DNA from: Microbacterium sp. SMR1
GTDB taxonomy: Bacteria > Actinomycetota > Actinomycetes > Actinomycetales > Microbacteriaceae
NCBI RefSeq assembly: GCF_003289625.1
Contig: NZ_QMBN01000003.1
Location: forward strand, 248,001 to 312,000
DNA: 64,000 nt
Reading direction: 5' to 3'
Numbering within the stretch: the stretch's first letter is position 1; every line of letters begins with the position of its first letter. A model generated the notes under the pieces. It was given only the letters and a program-made list of their open reading frames with translations, did not search any database and was not told where the DNA came from. Of the stretch, positions 47,022-55,956 are shown piece after piece. The position numbers and the translations under genes were made by a program.

Positions 47022-48845
47022 TCACGCGGGCGCGACGACCGGGAAGTACACGGCGTAGCGCTCGTCGACGATCTCGTTCAGCGGCACGAATCGGATGCCG
47101 GCCGAGCCGCCGACGCTGCGGTATCGCGTGAGCCACTGCGACCACTGCCTCTCGTCGTCGGCAGCCAGCAGCGTCGCCGGGTCGGAGCTGTCGCCGATGA
47201 GCGGCGTCTCACGGTCGACGAGACCCGCGAGCACCACGGCGCCCTCGACGAAGGCGACGGTCTCGGGCTCATCCGGGATCGGCACCGTCCGCAGCTCGAA
47301 TCCGAAACCGAGTTCGATCTCGGTGCGCCCACCGGGATGATCGATCTCCACGAAGCTGCCGCGCCGCACCACGGCGACGTCCGACCGGACGTGCACCTCG
47401 CCCGCGGTCCAGGCGGGCACACGCATCCGGACGCGGCCCCGAACGGTCGGCGGCGACTCGACCGCCACCGAGACCCGAAGGGCGTGCGGCCGATGCGCCG
47501 GGCCGCCGGGGCCCGCGTTCGCGTCCGGACCGACGTAGAGGGCGTCGTCGATCGTGCGGACCTCGACGACCAGCTGGCCTGCTGCCGTGGCGACGTCGGC
47601 GCGGACGGGGATGTACTGAGCGACGGTGACGGCTTCGCCGTCGCTGTACACCGCCAGCGACGAGTGGCGCGTGTGCGCCTGCACCACCGTGCCGTGGCAG
47701 CACCAGAAGTCCTCGGTGGGCGATCCCCATTCCTTGCGCGCTCCGCTCTGCAGCGGCAGGAAGTAGCTCACCATGCCGGTGCCGGGATGCTGCTGCGCCA
47801 GGATGCCGTTGACGAGGTTGGCCTCGATGTAGTCGAGGTACGACGCCTCGCCCGTCCATCGGAACAGCACGTCGGCCAGCCGGATCATGTTGTAGACGGC
47901 GCAGTGCTCCTGGGTCTTCGTGCCCCGTCGCGCGGCGAAGGCGAACGGCGGCGTCCAGATCTCACCCGAGGTCTGTCCGCCCGTGCAGAAGGTTCCGCGT
48001 CGTGTGACGGCCCAGTCCCAGTACGCCTCGACGATGCGTCGCCAGCGCTCCTCACCCGTGACCTCGAAGGCCCGCGCGGCACCGAGCACCTCCGGGATGG
48101 TCGTGTTCGCGTGCATGTTGGTCAGCATGTCCTCGCCCGCCAGCAGACCGTCGAAGAGCGACCGGTGGTCGTATCGGTCGAGGAGCTCGCGATACATGTC
48201 GTCGCCGGTGGCCTCGAGGAGGTCTGCCCACACCTCGAGCATGCCGCCCGTCTCGACCTCGAGGATGGCCTGGAACTCGTCGCGCTCGAACTCCCGCGCC
48301 CACTCCGCGATCAGCGCCGCAGCGCGGTGGGCGATGCGCAGGGCTCGCTCGTCGCCGAGGTCTCGGTACACGTCCACCAGACCCATGAAGGTCTTGTGGA
48401 TGTTGTACTGCGGCGCCCACACCTCGCGCCCCTCGGCGAGCCGGCGCAGGAACGTCTGCGGAATGCCGAACACCCAGCCCGCGCCGGCATCCTGGCACGC
48501 CTCGAGCTCGTCGAGGACGACGGCCAGCTTGCCCCGCAGCACCGGATCGCCGGTGACGGCGATCTCGCGCGCGGCGGCCGACATCCAGTGCCCCACGAAA
48601 TGGCCCCGCAAGAGTGCGCCGGGCGTCTCCCAGCCCCAATGACGTGCCCAGCCGTTCTCGACGCCCGGTGTGACGGACGGCTTCAGGTGCCAGGCCTGAT
48701 CGCCGATGCCCGCTTCGATGCGGTGGTTCTGCACGAGAGCGTGCTCGTCGAGCGACACGAGGTACGCGCGATTGATGCGACGCCGGCGATCATAGGTCCC
48801 CGGGAGCAGCCGGGAGGCATCGGGCGCGAGGGCGGATGCGGTCAT
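47022..48845 (-). CDS. GH127 beta-L-arabinofuranosidase
   Basis: 607 residues, no signal peptide. The (alpha/alpha)6 domain has HWGWETPGALLRGHFVGHWMSA and NTTIPEVLGAARAFEVTG. The metal-cysteine site of GH127 is intact: Glu313 and Cys315 in TQEHCAVYN, and Cys382-Cys383 in FWCCHGT, matching Glu338/Cys340/Cys417/Cys418 of Bifidobacterium HypBA1 as I recall; Glu295 fits the acid/base. It should release beta-L-arabinofuranose from oligo-arabinosides of hydroxyproline-rich glycoproteins. It shares a 76-base divergent promoter with the GH36 gene. Confidence 0.88.
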   Translation of the reverse strand: MTASALAPDASRLLPGTYDRRRRINRAYLVSLDEHALVQNHRIEAGIGDQAWHLKPSVTPGVENGWARHWGWETPGALLRGHFVGHWMSAAAREIAVTGDPVLRGKLAVVLDELEACQDAGAGWVFGIPQTFLRRLAEGREVWAPQYNIHKTFMGLVDVYRDLGDERALRIAHRAAALIAEWAREFERDEFQAILEVETGGMLEVWADLLEATGDDMYRELLDRYDHRSLFDGLLAGEDMLTNMHANTTIPEVLGAARAFEVTGEERWRRIVEAYWDWAVTRRGTFCTGGQTSGEIWTPPFAFAARRGTKTQEHCAVYNMIRLADVLFRWTGEASYLDYIEANLVNGILAQQHPGTGMVSYFLPLQSGARKEWGSPTEDFWCCHGTVVQAHTRHSSLAVYSDGEAVTVAQYIPVRADVATAAGQLVVEVRTIDDALYVGPDANAGPGGPAHRPHALRVSVAVESPPTVRGRVRMRVPAWTAGEVHVRSDVAVVRRGSFVEIDHPGGRTEIELGFGFELRTVPIPDEPETVAFVEGAVVLAGLVDRETPLIGDSSDPATLLAADDERQWSQWLTRYRSVGGSAGIRFVPLNEIVDERYAVYFPVVAPA

Positions 48846-48871
48846 GGTTGTGCCATCTCCTTCGATGTGCT

Positions 48872-48915
48872 GAGATCGATCTCTGACTGTACCGCCCGAG
48901 CGATGTCAGCAGAAT
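48872..48915. promoter_or_regulatory. Divergent GH127/GH36 promoter with LacI-type operator
   Basis: GAGATCGATCTC (48872-48883) is a perfect 12-bp palindrome matching the GAGAWCGWTCTC motif seen at the ABC-transporter promoter. On the minus strand TACAGT (48887-48892) precedes it as the GH127 -10 box, placing the operator at +1. On the plus strand CAGAAT (48910-48915) is six bases before the GH36 ATG. Confidence 0.6.
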
Positions 48916-48921
48916 AGGAGC

Positions 48922-51147
48922 ATGGATTCCATGCGCGTGATCCACCTCAACGCCGAGGACGTCTCCGTCGTGATCGCAACGGCGGACGATGGGATGCCGG
49001 AGATCGTCCACTGGGGCGAGGCGGTGACGTCAGCGGAGCCCGACCTCCTCGCATTCGTCGCGGCCGAGCAGCGGAACGGGATGGCCGGTGATTCCGACGT
49101 TCCGTACCGCGCGAGCGTGCTGCCCGAGCACAGCCGCGGGTGGTTCGGAGCCCCGGGGCTGTCCGCACATCGCGACGGCTCGGGGTGGGCGCCGCGGTTC
49201 GTGCTGCGCTCGCTGACTCTCGACGGCGCCGAGGCCGGACCGGGCGTGACGTCCGGCGGAGCGGGGCGGGTCGACGCAGTCCTCCACGACGATGCTGCTG
49301 AGATTGAGCTCGGTGTAGAGATCGATCTCACACGAGACGGCCTCGTGCGTTCCCGCGCTCGGGTCCGGAACACCGCCGGCGCAACCGAGGCGGCGGCACC
49401 GCTCGAGATCCAGTCCCTCGCCGTCGCCCTTCCGATACCGACGTGGGCGCAGGAGGTGCTCGACTTCACCGGCCGATGGGGGCACGAGCGCATCCCCCAG
49501 CGGCATCCGGTCGTCCGCGGTGATAACTCGCGCGTCTCGCGGCGCGGCCGAACCGGTCTCGACGCGACGCTGGTGCAGGCGGTCGGCACGCCGGGGTTCT
49601 CCGCCGGATCCGGCGAGGTATGGATCGGACACGTCGGATTCAGCGGCGACCACGAGCACACGATCGAGCGCACCGACGGGCGCCTGCACTTTCGGGGCGG
49701 CGAGTCGATCCTTCCCGGCGAGATCCGGCTGACGCCCGGCGAGGAGTACACCGGCCCCTGGGTGTTCGGCAGCTACGGGCGCGGACTCGACGGCGCTGCG
49801 GCGCGCTTCCACTCCTACCTGCGTGAGCGCTCGCGTTCGTCGCGCCGCCCCCGCCCCGTGACGATGAACGTCTGGGAGGCGGTGTATTTCGACCACGACC
49901 ACCGCGTACTCGTCGATCTGGCGGCCCGCGCCGCCGAGCTCGGCGTCGAGCGCTACGTCCTCGACGACGGCTGGTTCCGGGGGCGCAATGACGACCGCGC
50001 GGGGCTCGGCGACTGGGCGCCCGACCCGATTGCGTGGCCCGACGGCCTCCGCCCACTGGCCGACGAGGTGCGCTCTCTCGGCATGGAGTTCGGGCTCTGG
50101 GTCGAGCCGGAGATGATCAACGAGGACTCCGATCTCGCCCGTGCGCACCCCGAGTGGATCCTTCGGGCGGGGCCCGAGCTGCCGCCGCGCCAGCGGTTCC
50201 AGCAGGTGCTCGACCTCACGCATCCGGCCGCTTTCGACCACATCCTGGGCGTGCTCGACGGGCTCATCGAGGACATCGGCGTGAGCTACCTCAAGTGGGA
50301 CCACAACCGCGACCTCATCGCAGCCGGGCACCCCGCCTCGGGCGCCCCCGCCGTTCACGAGCAGACCCTCGCGGTGTACCGCCTCATCGACGAGCTCCGC
50401 CGTCGCCATCCCGACCTCGAGATCGAGAGCTGCGCCTCCGGCGGCGGGCGGGTCGACCTGGGGATCCTCGAACGGACTGACCGGATCCATCCCTCCGACA
50501 GCCACGACCCCCACGACCGTTTCGGCATCCTGCGCTGGACGGGACTCCTGGTGCCGCCGGAGATGATGGGATCGCACGTCGCCTCCCCCGTGTCGAGCGT
50601 CACGGGACGCGCGCATGACCTGCAGTTCCGGTGCGCCGTCGCCTTCCTCGGCCACTTCGGCATCGAGTGGGACATCCGCGATCTCGACGAGCACGACCGG
50701 CGCGTCCTCGGCGACTGGATCGCACGATACCGCCGGCACCGCCACCTCATCGCGACGGGGCGCACCGTCGGCTCGGGTGAGCTCGACGCCGCGGCTCCGC
50801 AGGTGCGCGGCGTGGTCGCGCCCGACGGGTCGGAGGCGCTCTTCACGATCGTCACGCCGACGACCTCGGCCGACACGATCGCCCGTGTGCGGTTCCCCGG
50901 CTTGTCGACCGACCGCAGCTACCGGGTGTCGGTGAGCGGCTCGGACTCCTTCGGACCACCCTGGCAGGTTCCGGCGTGGCTTCGGGAGAGCCCGGGGCTC
51001 GGCGGTGACGGTGACGGTGGCGGCGAGCGTGTGGGTGACGGCCCGGTCATCGCGGGTACAGTGCTCGCACGGGTGGGGCTGGAGTTCCCCACGTTCCACC
51101 CCGACCGCGCGGCGGTCGTTCACCTCGCGGCGGTGGCAGCGCCGTGA
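48922..51147 (+). CDS. GH36 alpha-galactosidase
   Basis: 741 residues, no signal peptide. The N-terminal beta-supersandwich (to about residue 310) precedes a TIM barrel with VWEAVYFDHDH, RYVLDDGWFRGRNDDRAGLGDW, EFGLWVEPEMINEDSDLARAHPEW, the nucleophile Asp460 in YLKWDHNRD, ESCASGGGRVDLGIL and the acid/base Asp526 in HPSDSHDP. Cleaves alpha-1,6-galactosides such as raffinose-family or galactomannan fragments. The ATG at 48922 fits a leaderless start; a second ATG at 48931 is nine bases further and better spaced from AGGAG. The next gene overlaps its stop (GTGA). Confidence 0.93.
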   Translation: MDSMRVIHLNAEDVSVVIATADDGMPEIVHWGEAVTSAEPDLLAFVAAEQRNGMAGDSDVPYRASVLPEHSRGWFGAPGLSAHRDGSGWAPRFVLRSLTLDGAEAGPGVTSGGAGRVDAVLHDDAAEIELGVEIDLTRDGLVRSRARVRNTAGATEAAAPLEIQSLAVALPIPTWAQEVLDFTGRWGHERIPQRHPVVRGDNSRVSRRGRTGLDATLVQAVGTPGFSAGSGEVWIGHVGFSGDHEHTIERTDGRLHFRGGESILPGEIRLTPGEEYTGPWVFGSYGRGLDGAAARFHSYLRERSRSSRRPRPVTMNVWEAVYFDHDHRVLVDLAARAAELGVERYVLDDGWFRGRNDDRAGLGDWAPDPIAWPDGLRPLADEVRSLGMEFGLWVEPEMINEDSDLARAHPEWILRAGPELPPRQRFQQVLDLTHPAAFDHILGVLDGLIEDIGVSYLKWDHNRDLIAAGHPASGAPAVHEQTLAVYRLIDELRRRHPDLEIESCASGGGRVDLGILERTDRIHPSDSHDPHDRFGILRWTGLLVPPEMMGSHVASPVSSVTGRAHDLQFRCAVAFLGHFGIEWDIRDLDEHDRRVLGDWIARYRRHRHLIATGRTVGSGELDAAAPQVRGVVAPDGSEALFTIVTPTTSADTIARVRFPGLSTDRSYRVSVSGSDSFGPPWQVPAWLRESPGLGGDGDGGGERVGDGPVIAGTVLARVGLEFPTFHPDRAAVVHLAAVAAP

Positions 51148-52433
51148 TCGGCGCGCGCCGGGCCGCGGCATCCCGTCCCCCGATGGGGTGGAACAGCTGG
51201 GACTGCTTCGGGTCGTCCGTGACGGAGGCCGAGGTGCTGGCGAACGCCGAATACGTCGCGGAGCACCTGCTCGCGTTCGGCTGGGACACGATCGTCGTCG
51301 ACATCCAGTGGTACGAACCCGATCCGGGGGCGCACGACTATCGCGAGGTCTCTCGGCCACTGCTCGATGCCTGGGGCCGGCCGCTCCCCGCGCCGGGACG
51401 CTTCCCCTCCGCGGCGGACGGGAGCTTCCGGCCGCTCGCCGACCGGGTCCACGAGCTCGGCCTGCGCTTCGGGGTGCACCTCATGCGGGGCGTGCCGCGC
51501 GCCGCAGCGGATGCGGCTCTGCCCGTCTCGGGTCGCCCCGACGCGACGTGCGACTCGATCGCCGACCGCTCGAACGTCTGCGTGTGGAACCCCGACAATT
51601 ACGGCGTCGATATGACGGCACCCGGTGCGCAGGAGTACTACGACTCGGTCATGGCGCAGCTGGCCGCCTGGGGCGTCGACTTCGTGAAGCTCGACGATGT
51701 GCTCTACCCGCCCGTCGAGACCGCTGAGATCGCAGCGATCTCGCGCGCGATCGATCGGTCGGGACGGGCGATGGTCCTGAGCCTGTCGCCCGGCAAGCGA
51801 CTGTCGCTCGCGCACCTCGAGACGCTGCGCGAACACGGCCAGATGTGGCGGATCTCGGACGACTTCTGGGATGACTGGGCGCACGTGGTCGAACAGTTCC
51901 AGCGCGCCGCCCGCTGGGCGCCGTTCCAGCGGCGCGGTGCGTGGGCGGATGCCGACATGCTCCCTTTCGGACGCATCGGCGTGCGCGGACACGTCGGCGA
52001 AGACCGTCTCAGCCGCCTGTCGGTCGACGAGCAGCGCACCGTCATGACGCTGTGGAGCATGATGCGCTCACCGCTCATGATGGGCGGCCACCTGCCCGAC
52101 ACTCCGCCAGAGACGCTCGCGCTGCTGCGTAATCCCGGCGTCCTCGCGCTGCGCGACGGCGAGGAGTCGCGCGAGATCGTGCGCGACGGACACCTGGTCA
52201 TTTGGAGCGCGCGCGCGGGCGCGCGCGAGTACCGTGCGGTGTTCTGGCTCGGCGACGATGAGCAGGAGCTCGTCGTTCACCTCGCCGACCTCGGGCTCGG
52301 GCTCGGGATCGCGGACATGGGGACGGCGGGTTCGTGCACGGATGTGTGGAGCGGGACGAGCGTCGAGGTCGCCGACGGACGCGTCACGCTGACGGTGCCG
52401 GCTCACGGCACGCGTCTACTGGTCTTCGACTGA
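51144..52433 (+). CDS. GH27-like alpha-galactosidase
   Basis: 429 residues, no signal peptide. RPPMGWNSWDCFGSSVTEAEV is the clan GH-D opening; WDTIVVDIQWY and GLRFGVHLMRGVPR follow; the likely nucleophile is Asp184 in DFVKLDDVLYP and the acid/base lies in RISDDFWDDW. ALWSMMRSPLMMGGHL-like text (TLWSMMRSPLMMGGH) is also typical. It is the divergent bacterial group of GH27, which often acts on beta-L-arabinopyranosyl or galactosyl caps, so exact specificity is open. Coupled to the GH36 gene. Confidence 0.85.
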   Translation: MIGARRAAASRPPMGWNSWDCFGSSVTEAEVLANAEYVAEHLLAFGWDTIVVDIQWYEPDPGAHDYREVSRPLLDAWGRPLPAPGRFPSAADGSFRPLADRVHELGLRFGVHLMRGVPRAAADAALPVSGRPDATCDSIADRSNVCVWNPDNYGVDMTAPGAQEYYDSVMAQLAAWGVDFVKLDDVLYPPVETAEIAAISRAIDRSGRAMVLSLSPGKRLSLAHLETLREHGQMWRISDDFWDDWAHVVEQFQRAARWAPFQRRGAWADADMLPFGRIGVRGHVGEDRLSRLSVDEQRTVMTLWSMMRSPLMMGGHLPDTPPETLALLRNPGVLALRDGEESREIVRDGHLVIWSARAGAREYRAVFWLGDDEQELVVHLADLGLGLGIADMGTAGSCTDVWSGTSVEVADGRVTLTVPAHGTRLLVFD

Positions 52434-52507
52434 CCGGCGGGCGAGCGGAGCGGGCCGGGCTGTGGAAAGTCACGGGCGATGTCGGAGGCCCGTGGCAACA
52501 TTAGAAC

Positions 52508-53950
52508 ATGCATTCGAAGGGCGAGCTTAGTGGCGGGATGGGCAGCGACGGCGACGTCGATGTCCTCGCTCAGCTGGTCGCGGATGCGGAGGGGGCGGCG
52601 GATGCTGCGCGGTTGGCGCAGATTCGGGAGGTTCGGGTTCTCGCGGCAGCTGGCGTGCTGGCCGAGAAGCAGGCGGCTGCGGCGGCGGAGCGGGTCAAGG
52701 CACGGGAGATGGCGCTGCGTGGCATCGCAGCGGAGCTCGCCGGGGTGTTCGTCGCGACCGACCGGACACTGCAACGGCGGATCGACGAAGCCCGGGATCT
52801 GGTCGAGAACTACCCGGTGACGATGGCCGCGTGGGAGGACGGGCGCATCGTCCGCGGGCACGTGCGGGTGATCCAGGAGATCGGATGTCTCGTGCCCGCG
52901 GAGGAACGGGCAGAGTTCGAACGAGTCGCGATCGAACGGTGCGAGGGCGAGACCCCGAACCGGGTGCGCGACGCGTTGCGGATGATCGCCGAGCGGATTC
53001 ACCCGCGCAGTTTCACGGAGCGGCACGAGGAGGCCGCGGCGGGGCGGTGCGTGCGAGTGCAGGCCGGGGCGGACGGGATGTCCGACCTGATCGCGACGCT
53101 GCCGACCGTGATCGCCGACGGGATCGTGGACCGGCTGACGCGGCAGGCGCGAGAGATCATCAACGCGCGGGCCCAGGCTGACGCCGCGGATGCGGATGTG
53201 GAGAGCGATGCTGAGAGCGCAGTGGGCGCCGGGTCGTCGTTCATCGACGATGCCCGCACCATCGACCAGGTCCGCGCCGACGTGTTCAGCGACCTCCTCC
53301 TCGCCGGAACACCCGCCCTCGACCCCACCGCGAGCGGTGACGGCGACGGAACGCTCGGGGCGATCCGGGCACACGTGCAAGTCGCCGTGTCCGCACTGAC
53401 GCTCATGGGACAGGACGAGGGCCCGGCTGATCTGGCCGGCCGCTCCCCCATCGATGCCGCCACAGCACGGGAACTGGCCGGCAACGCCACTTCGTGGGAT
53501 CGGTTGCTGACCCACCCGGTCACCGGGACCGTGCTGGAGTGCGATGCATACCGGCCCACCGCCGCGATGGTACGGCTGCTGCGGGCGAGGGACCGGCACT
53601 GCCGGTTCCCCGGATGCCGACAACCAGCCATCCGGTGCGAGTTGGACCATACGATCGCCGCATCCGAGGGCGGGGGCACGCACGTGTGCAACCTCGCCAA
53701 CCTCTGCAAGAGACACCACGACGTCAAACACCACACCCGATGGCATGTCCGACAACTCCCGGGTGGGCGGCTCGTGTGGACCTCACCTACCGGGCGGGTC
53801 TACCGCGAAGACGCACCCCCACCACTCGTCGCCTTCACCATCGACGAGCCACCCGATCGCCGAGGCGATCAAGCACCACCCGGAGCGTTTCCCCCACCAC
53901 GATCACTGGGGCGACCCGACGCGCCTCAGGGGTCCGCTCCGCCGTTCTGA
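52508..53950 (+). CDS. DUF222 / HNH endonuclease-domain protein
   Basis: 480 residues. The N-terminal DUF222 (about 15-330) has LAQIREVRVLAAAGVLAEKQ, RTLQRRIDEARDLVENYPVT and an Ala/Asp-rich variable insert; the HNH domain near 360-415 has CRFPGCRQPAIRCELDHTIAASEGGGTHVCNLANLCKRHHDVKH with the Cys pairs and His-Asn-His residues. The C-terminus is Pro-rich and ends APPF, as in many relatives. These genes are multicopy in Microbacteriaceae and thought to be mobile-like; function unknown. It is a stranger in the sugar island and abuts a gene remnant. Confidence 0.88.
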   Translation: MHSKGELSGGMGSDGDVDVLAQLVADAEGAADAARLAQIREVRVLAAAGVLAEKQAAAAAERVKAREMALRGIAAELAGVFVATDRTLQRRIDEARDLVENYPVTMAAWEDGRIVRGHVRVIQEIGCLVPAEERAEFERVAIERCEGETPNRVRDALRMIAERIHPRSFTERHEEAAAGRCVRVQAGADGMSDLIATLPTVIADGIVDRLTRQAREIINARAQADAADADVESDAESAVGAGSSFIDDARTIDQVRADVFSDLLLAGTPALDPTASGDGDGTLGAIRAHVQVAVSALTLMGQDEGPADLAGRSPIDAATARELAGNATSWDRLLTHPVTGTVLECDAYRPTAAMVRLLRARDRHCRFPGCRQPAIRCELDHTIAASEGGGTHVCNLANLCKRHHDVKHHTRWHVRQLPGGRLVWTSPTGRVYREDAPPPLVAFTIDEPPDRRGDQAPPGAFPPPRSLGRPDAPQGSAPPF

Positions 53951-53957
53951 CGGGATC

Positions 53958-54067
53958 GTCTTCGCCCTGAACCAGCCCGCGGGAGGGGGTGGTTGCCGTG
54001 CCCGTCACACCGCGAGAGCGCCGTCCATCATGCCCGCGACCGCGTCGCGCCGCCGGAAGACGACACG
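53958..54067 (-). pseudogene. Remnant of an ABC permease-thuA junction
   Basis: On the minus strand the last codons of a permease can be read, VVFRRRDAVAGMMDGALAV then stop (54064-54005), resembling the end of the intact permease downstream of 55953 (FVVGRRMVAGIMDGAFKG). A GTG overlapping that stop in the same GTGA geometry opens VTGTATTPSRGLVQGE (54008-53961), resembling the intact ThuA start VTGTTSTPIRVLVWGE. The similarity ends near the DUF222 stop on one side and just before the oxidoreductase stop on the other. Confidence 0.75.
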
Positions 54068-54091
54068 CGTCTGCTCGCGTTCGGCCGACCG

Positions 54092-55180
54092 TCAGGACGC
54101 GCGGCGCGGGTCGCTCCCGAGTCTGCCGACGGCGTCATCGAAACCGCCGGCGCGAGCGAGTTCCTCCGCGCGCGCCGATGCCCGCTCGAACAGGTCGTCG
54201 AACCTGACCGGGGCGCCGGTGGCCGCGGACGCCACGGCAGCCTCGACCATGGCGAGGCTGCCGATGTTCCGCGTGATCTCGCCGGACGGCACCGGACCGC
54301 CGTCGAGGGCTGCGACGAACTCGGCGAGGGCGGCATCCAGCCCCTCGGCCCCGTCCGCCAGCACAGCAGCCTGCGCGCCGCCCTCACGTGGCTGGATCAC
54401 GACGTCGGTCTCTCCGTCCCAGGCAGCGGATCCATGGGCAGCGTTTCCCCGCCAGTCGCCGTTCCACGAGGTCGTCAGACCGTCGGCGCACCAGCTGCCG
54501 GAGTACGAGAACCGACGTCCATCGGCGAAGCGGAAGATCGCCTCGGCCGCGGCGGCGCCGCGATACCAGCTCCAGCTCGGCGAGAACTCCTCGCAGAAGA
54601 CCGACACGGGTTCACTCGAGAGCAGGTACCGGGCTTGGTCGAACTGGTGAATCGCCATGTCCACGAGCAACGGCGACGGCATCTCGTCTCGGAAACCTCC
54701 GAACCGGGGGTTCTGGAAGAAGCGGACGTCGAGCTGCTCGGCCCCGCCGAGGCTGGCCAGGGCGTCGCGGAACGCCCGGATCCCGCGGGAGTGCCGACGC
54801 GACTGACTCGTCGCCATCAGGGTTCCGGTCGACGCACTGACGGCGGACAGTAGCAGCGCCTCGGCCACGGTCGGCGTCACCGGCTTCTCGCTCAGGACGG
54901 GAACGCCCGCCCGCAGCGCCGCGGCGCTCACCTCGAGATGCGCCTGCGGGATCGTGACGTTGACGACGAGGTCGACGTCGAGGGCGTCGAGCGCGTCATC
55001 GACCGAGCCGAAGCTCGGGACATCGAGCGCCCGCTCGACTGCCGCGGCCCGCGCGGCGTCGGCGACGATGTCGACGAGCCCGACGATCTCGAGATCAGGA
55101 CGACGAGCGACTGTGTCGATCCACGCCTTCCCCATCGCTCCCGCCCCGACGACGACGACACGACGGGCGCGCCCCGTCAC
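54092..55180 (-). CDS. Gfo/Idh/MocA family oxidoreductase
   Basis: 362 residues. RRVVVVGAGAMGKAWIDTVARRPDLEIVGLVD binds NAD(P); VVNVTIPQAHLEVSAAALRAGVPVLSEKPVT has the EKP motif; SPLLVDMAIHQFDQARYLL is the D-x-x-x-H-x-x-D catalytic segment. The GTG at 55180 overlaps the ThuA stop (GTGA). Last intact gene of the ABC-transporter operon; a decayed permease-thuA junction follows it. Confidence 0.9.
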   Translation of the reverse strand: MTGRARRVVVVGAGAMGKAWIDTVARRPDLEIVGLVDIVADAARAAAVERALDVPSFGSVDDALDALDVDLVVNVTIPQAHLEVSAAALRAGVPVLSEKPVTPTVAEALLLSAVSASTGTLMATSQSRRHSRGIRAFRDALASLGGAEQLDVRFFQNPRFGGFRDEMPSPLLVDMAIHQFDQARYLLSSEPVSVFCEEFSPSWSWYRGAAAAEAIFRFADGRRFSYSGSWCADGLTTSWNGDWRGNAAHGSAAWDGETDVVIQPREGGAQAAVLADGAEGLDAALAEFVAALDGGPVPSGEITRNIGSLAMVEAAVASAATGAPVRFDDLFERASARAEELARAGGFDDAVGRLGSDPRRAS

Positions 55181-55956
55181 GACTGCTCCTCGCCGTCCCA
55201 CTCCCGCGGAACGTCCCACTCCCCCGTGCGATGCATCGCCAGACGGGCGGCGGCGCGGGGGCGGTCGTTCCGAGCCCATCGCGCCGCGTTCGCGAGGACG
55301 AGCTGGATCTCGGGCTGATGGTAGACGGGATAGTCCTGGTCACCTGGCGAGAAGTAGAACACCCGCCCGTGACCGCGGAAGAACGTCATGCCCGAGCGGA
55401 ACACCTCACCGCCCGAGAAGTTCGAGACGAAGACGAGCTCGTCCGGCTGCGGCACGTCGAAGAACTCGCCGTACATCTCCTGCTCGGGGATGACGATCGG
55501 CTGCGGCACGCCGGCGGCGATCGGATGCGTCGGCGAGACCGTCCACACGAGCTCCCGGTCATGCGCCTGCCGCCAGCGCAGCGCGCAGGTCGTCCCCATG
55601 AGACGGATGAAGATCCTCGAGAAGTGCGCCGAATGCAGCGCCACGAAACCGAGCCCGCCGAGCACGTGCCGATGGACCCGCTCGACCACGACGTCGTCGA
55701 CCTCGTCGTGCAGGAGGTGCCCCCACCAGAACAGCACATCCGTCTGCGCGAGGCGCTCCTCGCTCAGCCCGTGCTCCGGATCGTCGAGCGTCGCCGTCTC
55801 GACGACGGCAGCGTCGCCGAGCAGTCGCCGCAGGCCCGCGGCGATGGTCCCGTGCATCGTTTCGGGATAGAGGGCGCGCGGGATGCCGTGATGCTTCTCG
55901 TGATGGTTCTCGCCCCACACCAGCACGCGGATGGGGGTGGATGTCGTGCCCGTCAC
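55177..55956 (-). CDS. ThuA-domain protein
   Basis: 259 residues. IRVLVWGENHHEKHHGIPRALYPETMHGTIAAGL is the typical ThuA opening of the carbohydrate-cluster type; TDVLFWWGHLLHDEVDDVVVERVH, GLGFVALHSAHFSRIFIRLMG and FYFSPGDQDYPVYHQPEIQLVLANAARWA follow. It differs clearly from the other ThuA protein in the window (235 residues), so they are not recent duplicates. GTG at 55956 overlaps the permease stop. Confidence 0.9.
   Translation of the reverse strand: MTGTTSTPIRVLVWGENHHEKHHGIPRALYPETMHGTIAAGLRRLLGDAAVVETATLDDPEHGLSEERLAQTDVLFWWGHLLHDEVDDVVVERVHRHVLGGLGFVALHSAHFSRIFIRLMGTTCALRWRQAHDRELVWTVSPTHPIAAGVPQPIVIPEQEMYGEFFDVPQPDELVFVSNFSGGEVFRSGMTFFRGHGRVFYFSPGDQDYPVYHQPEIQLVLANAARWARNDRPRAAARLAMHRTGEWDVPREWDGEEQS

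Noticed and set aside
53700..53990. Possible frameshift at the end of the DUF222/HNH gene
   Set aside because: Another frame shows a stretch resembling a different tail, but the annotated frame ends in a Pro-rich segment and APPF as relatives do, so a frameshift is not needed.
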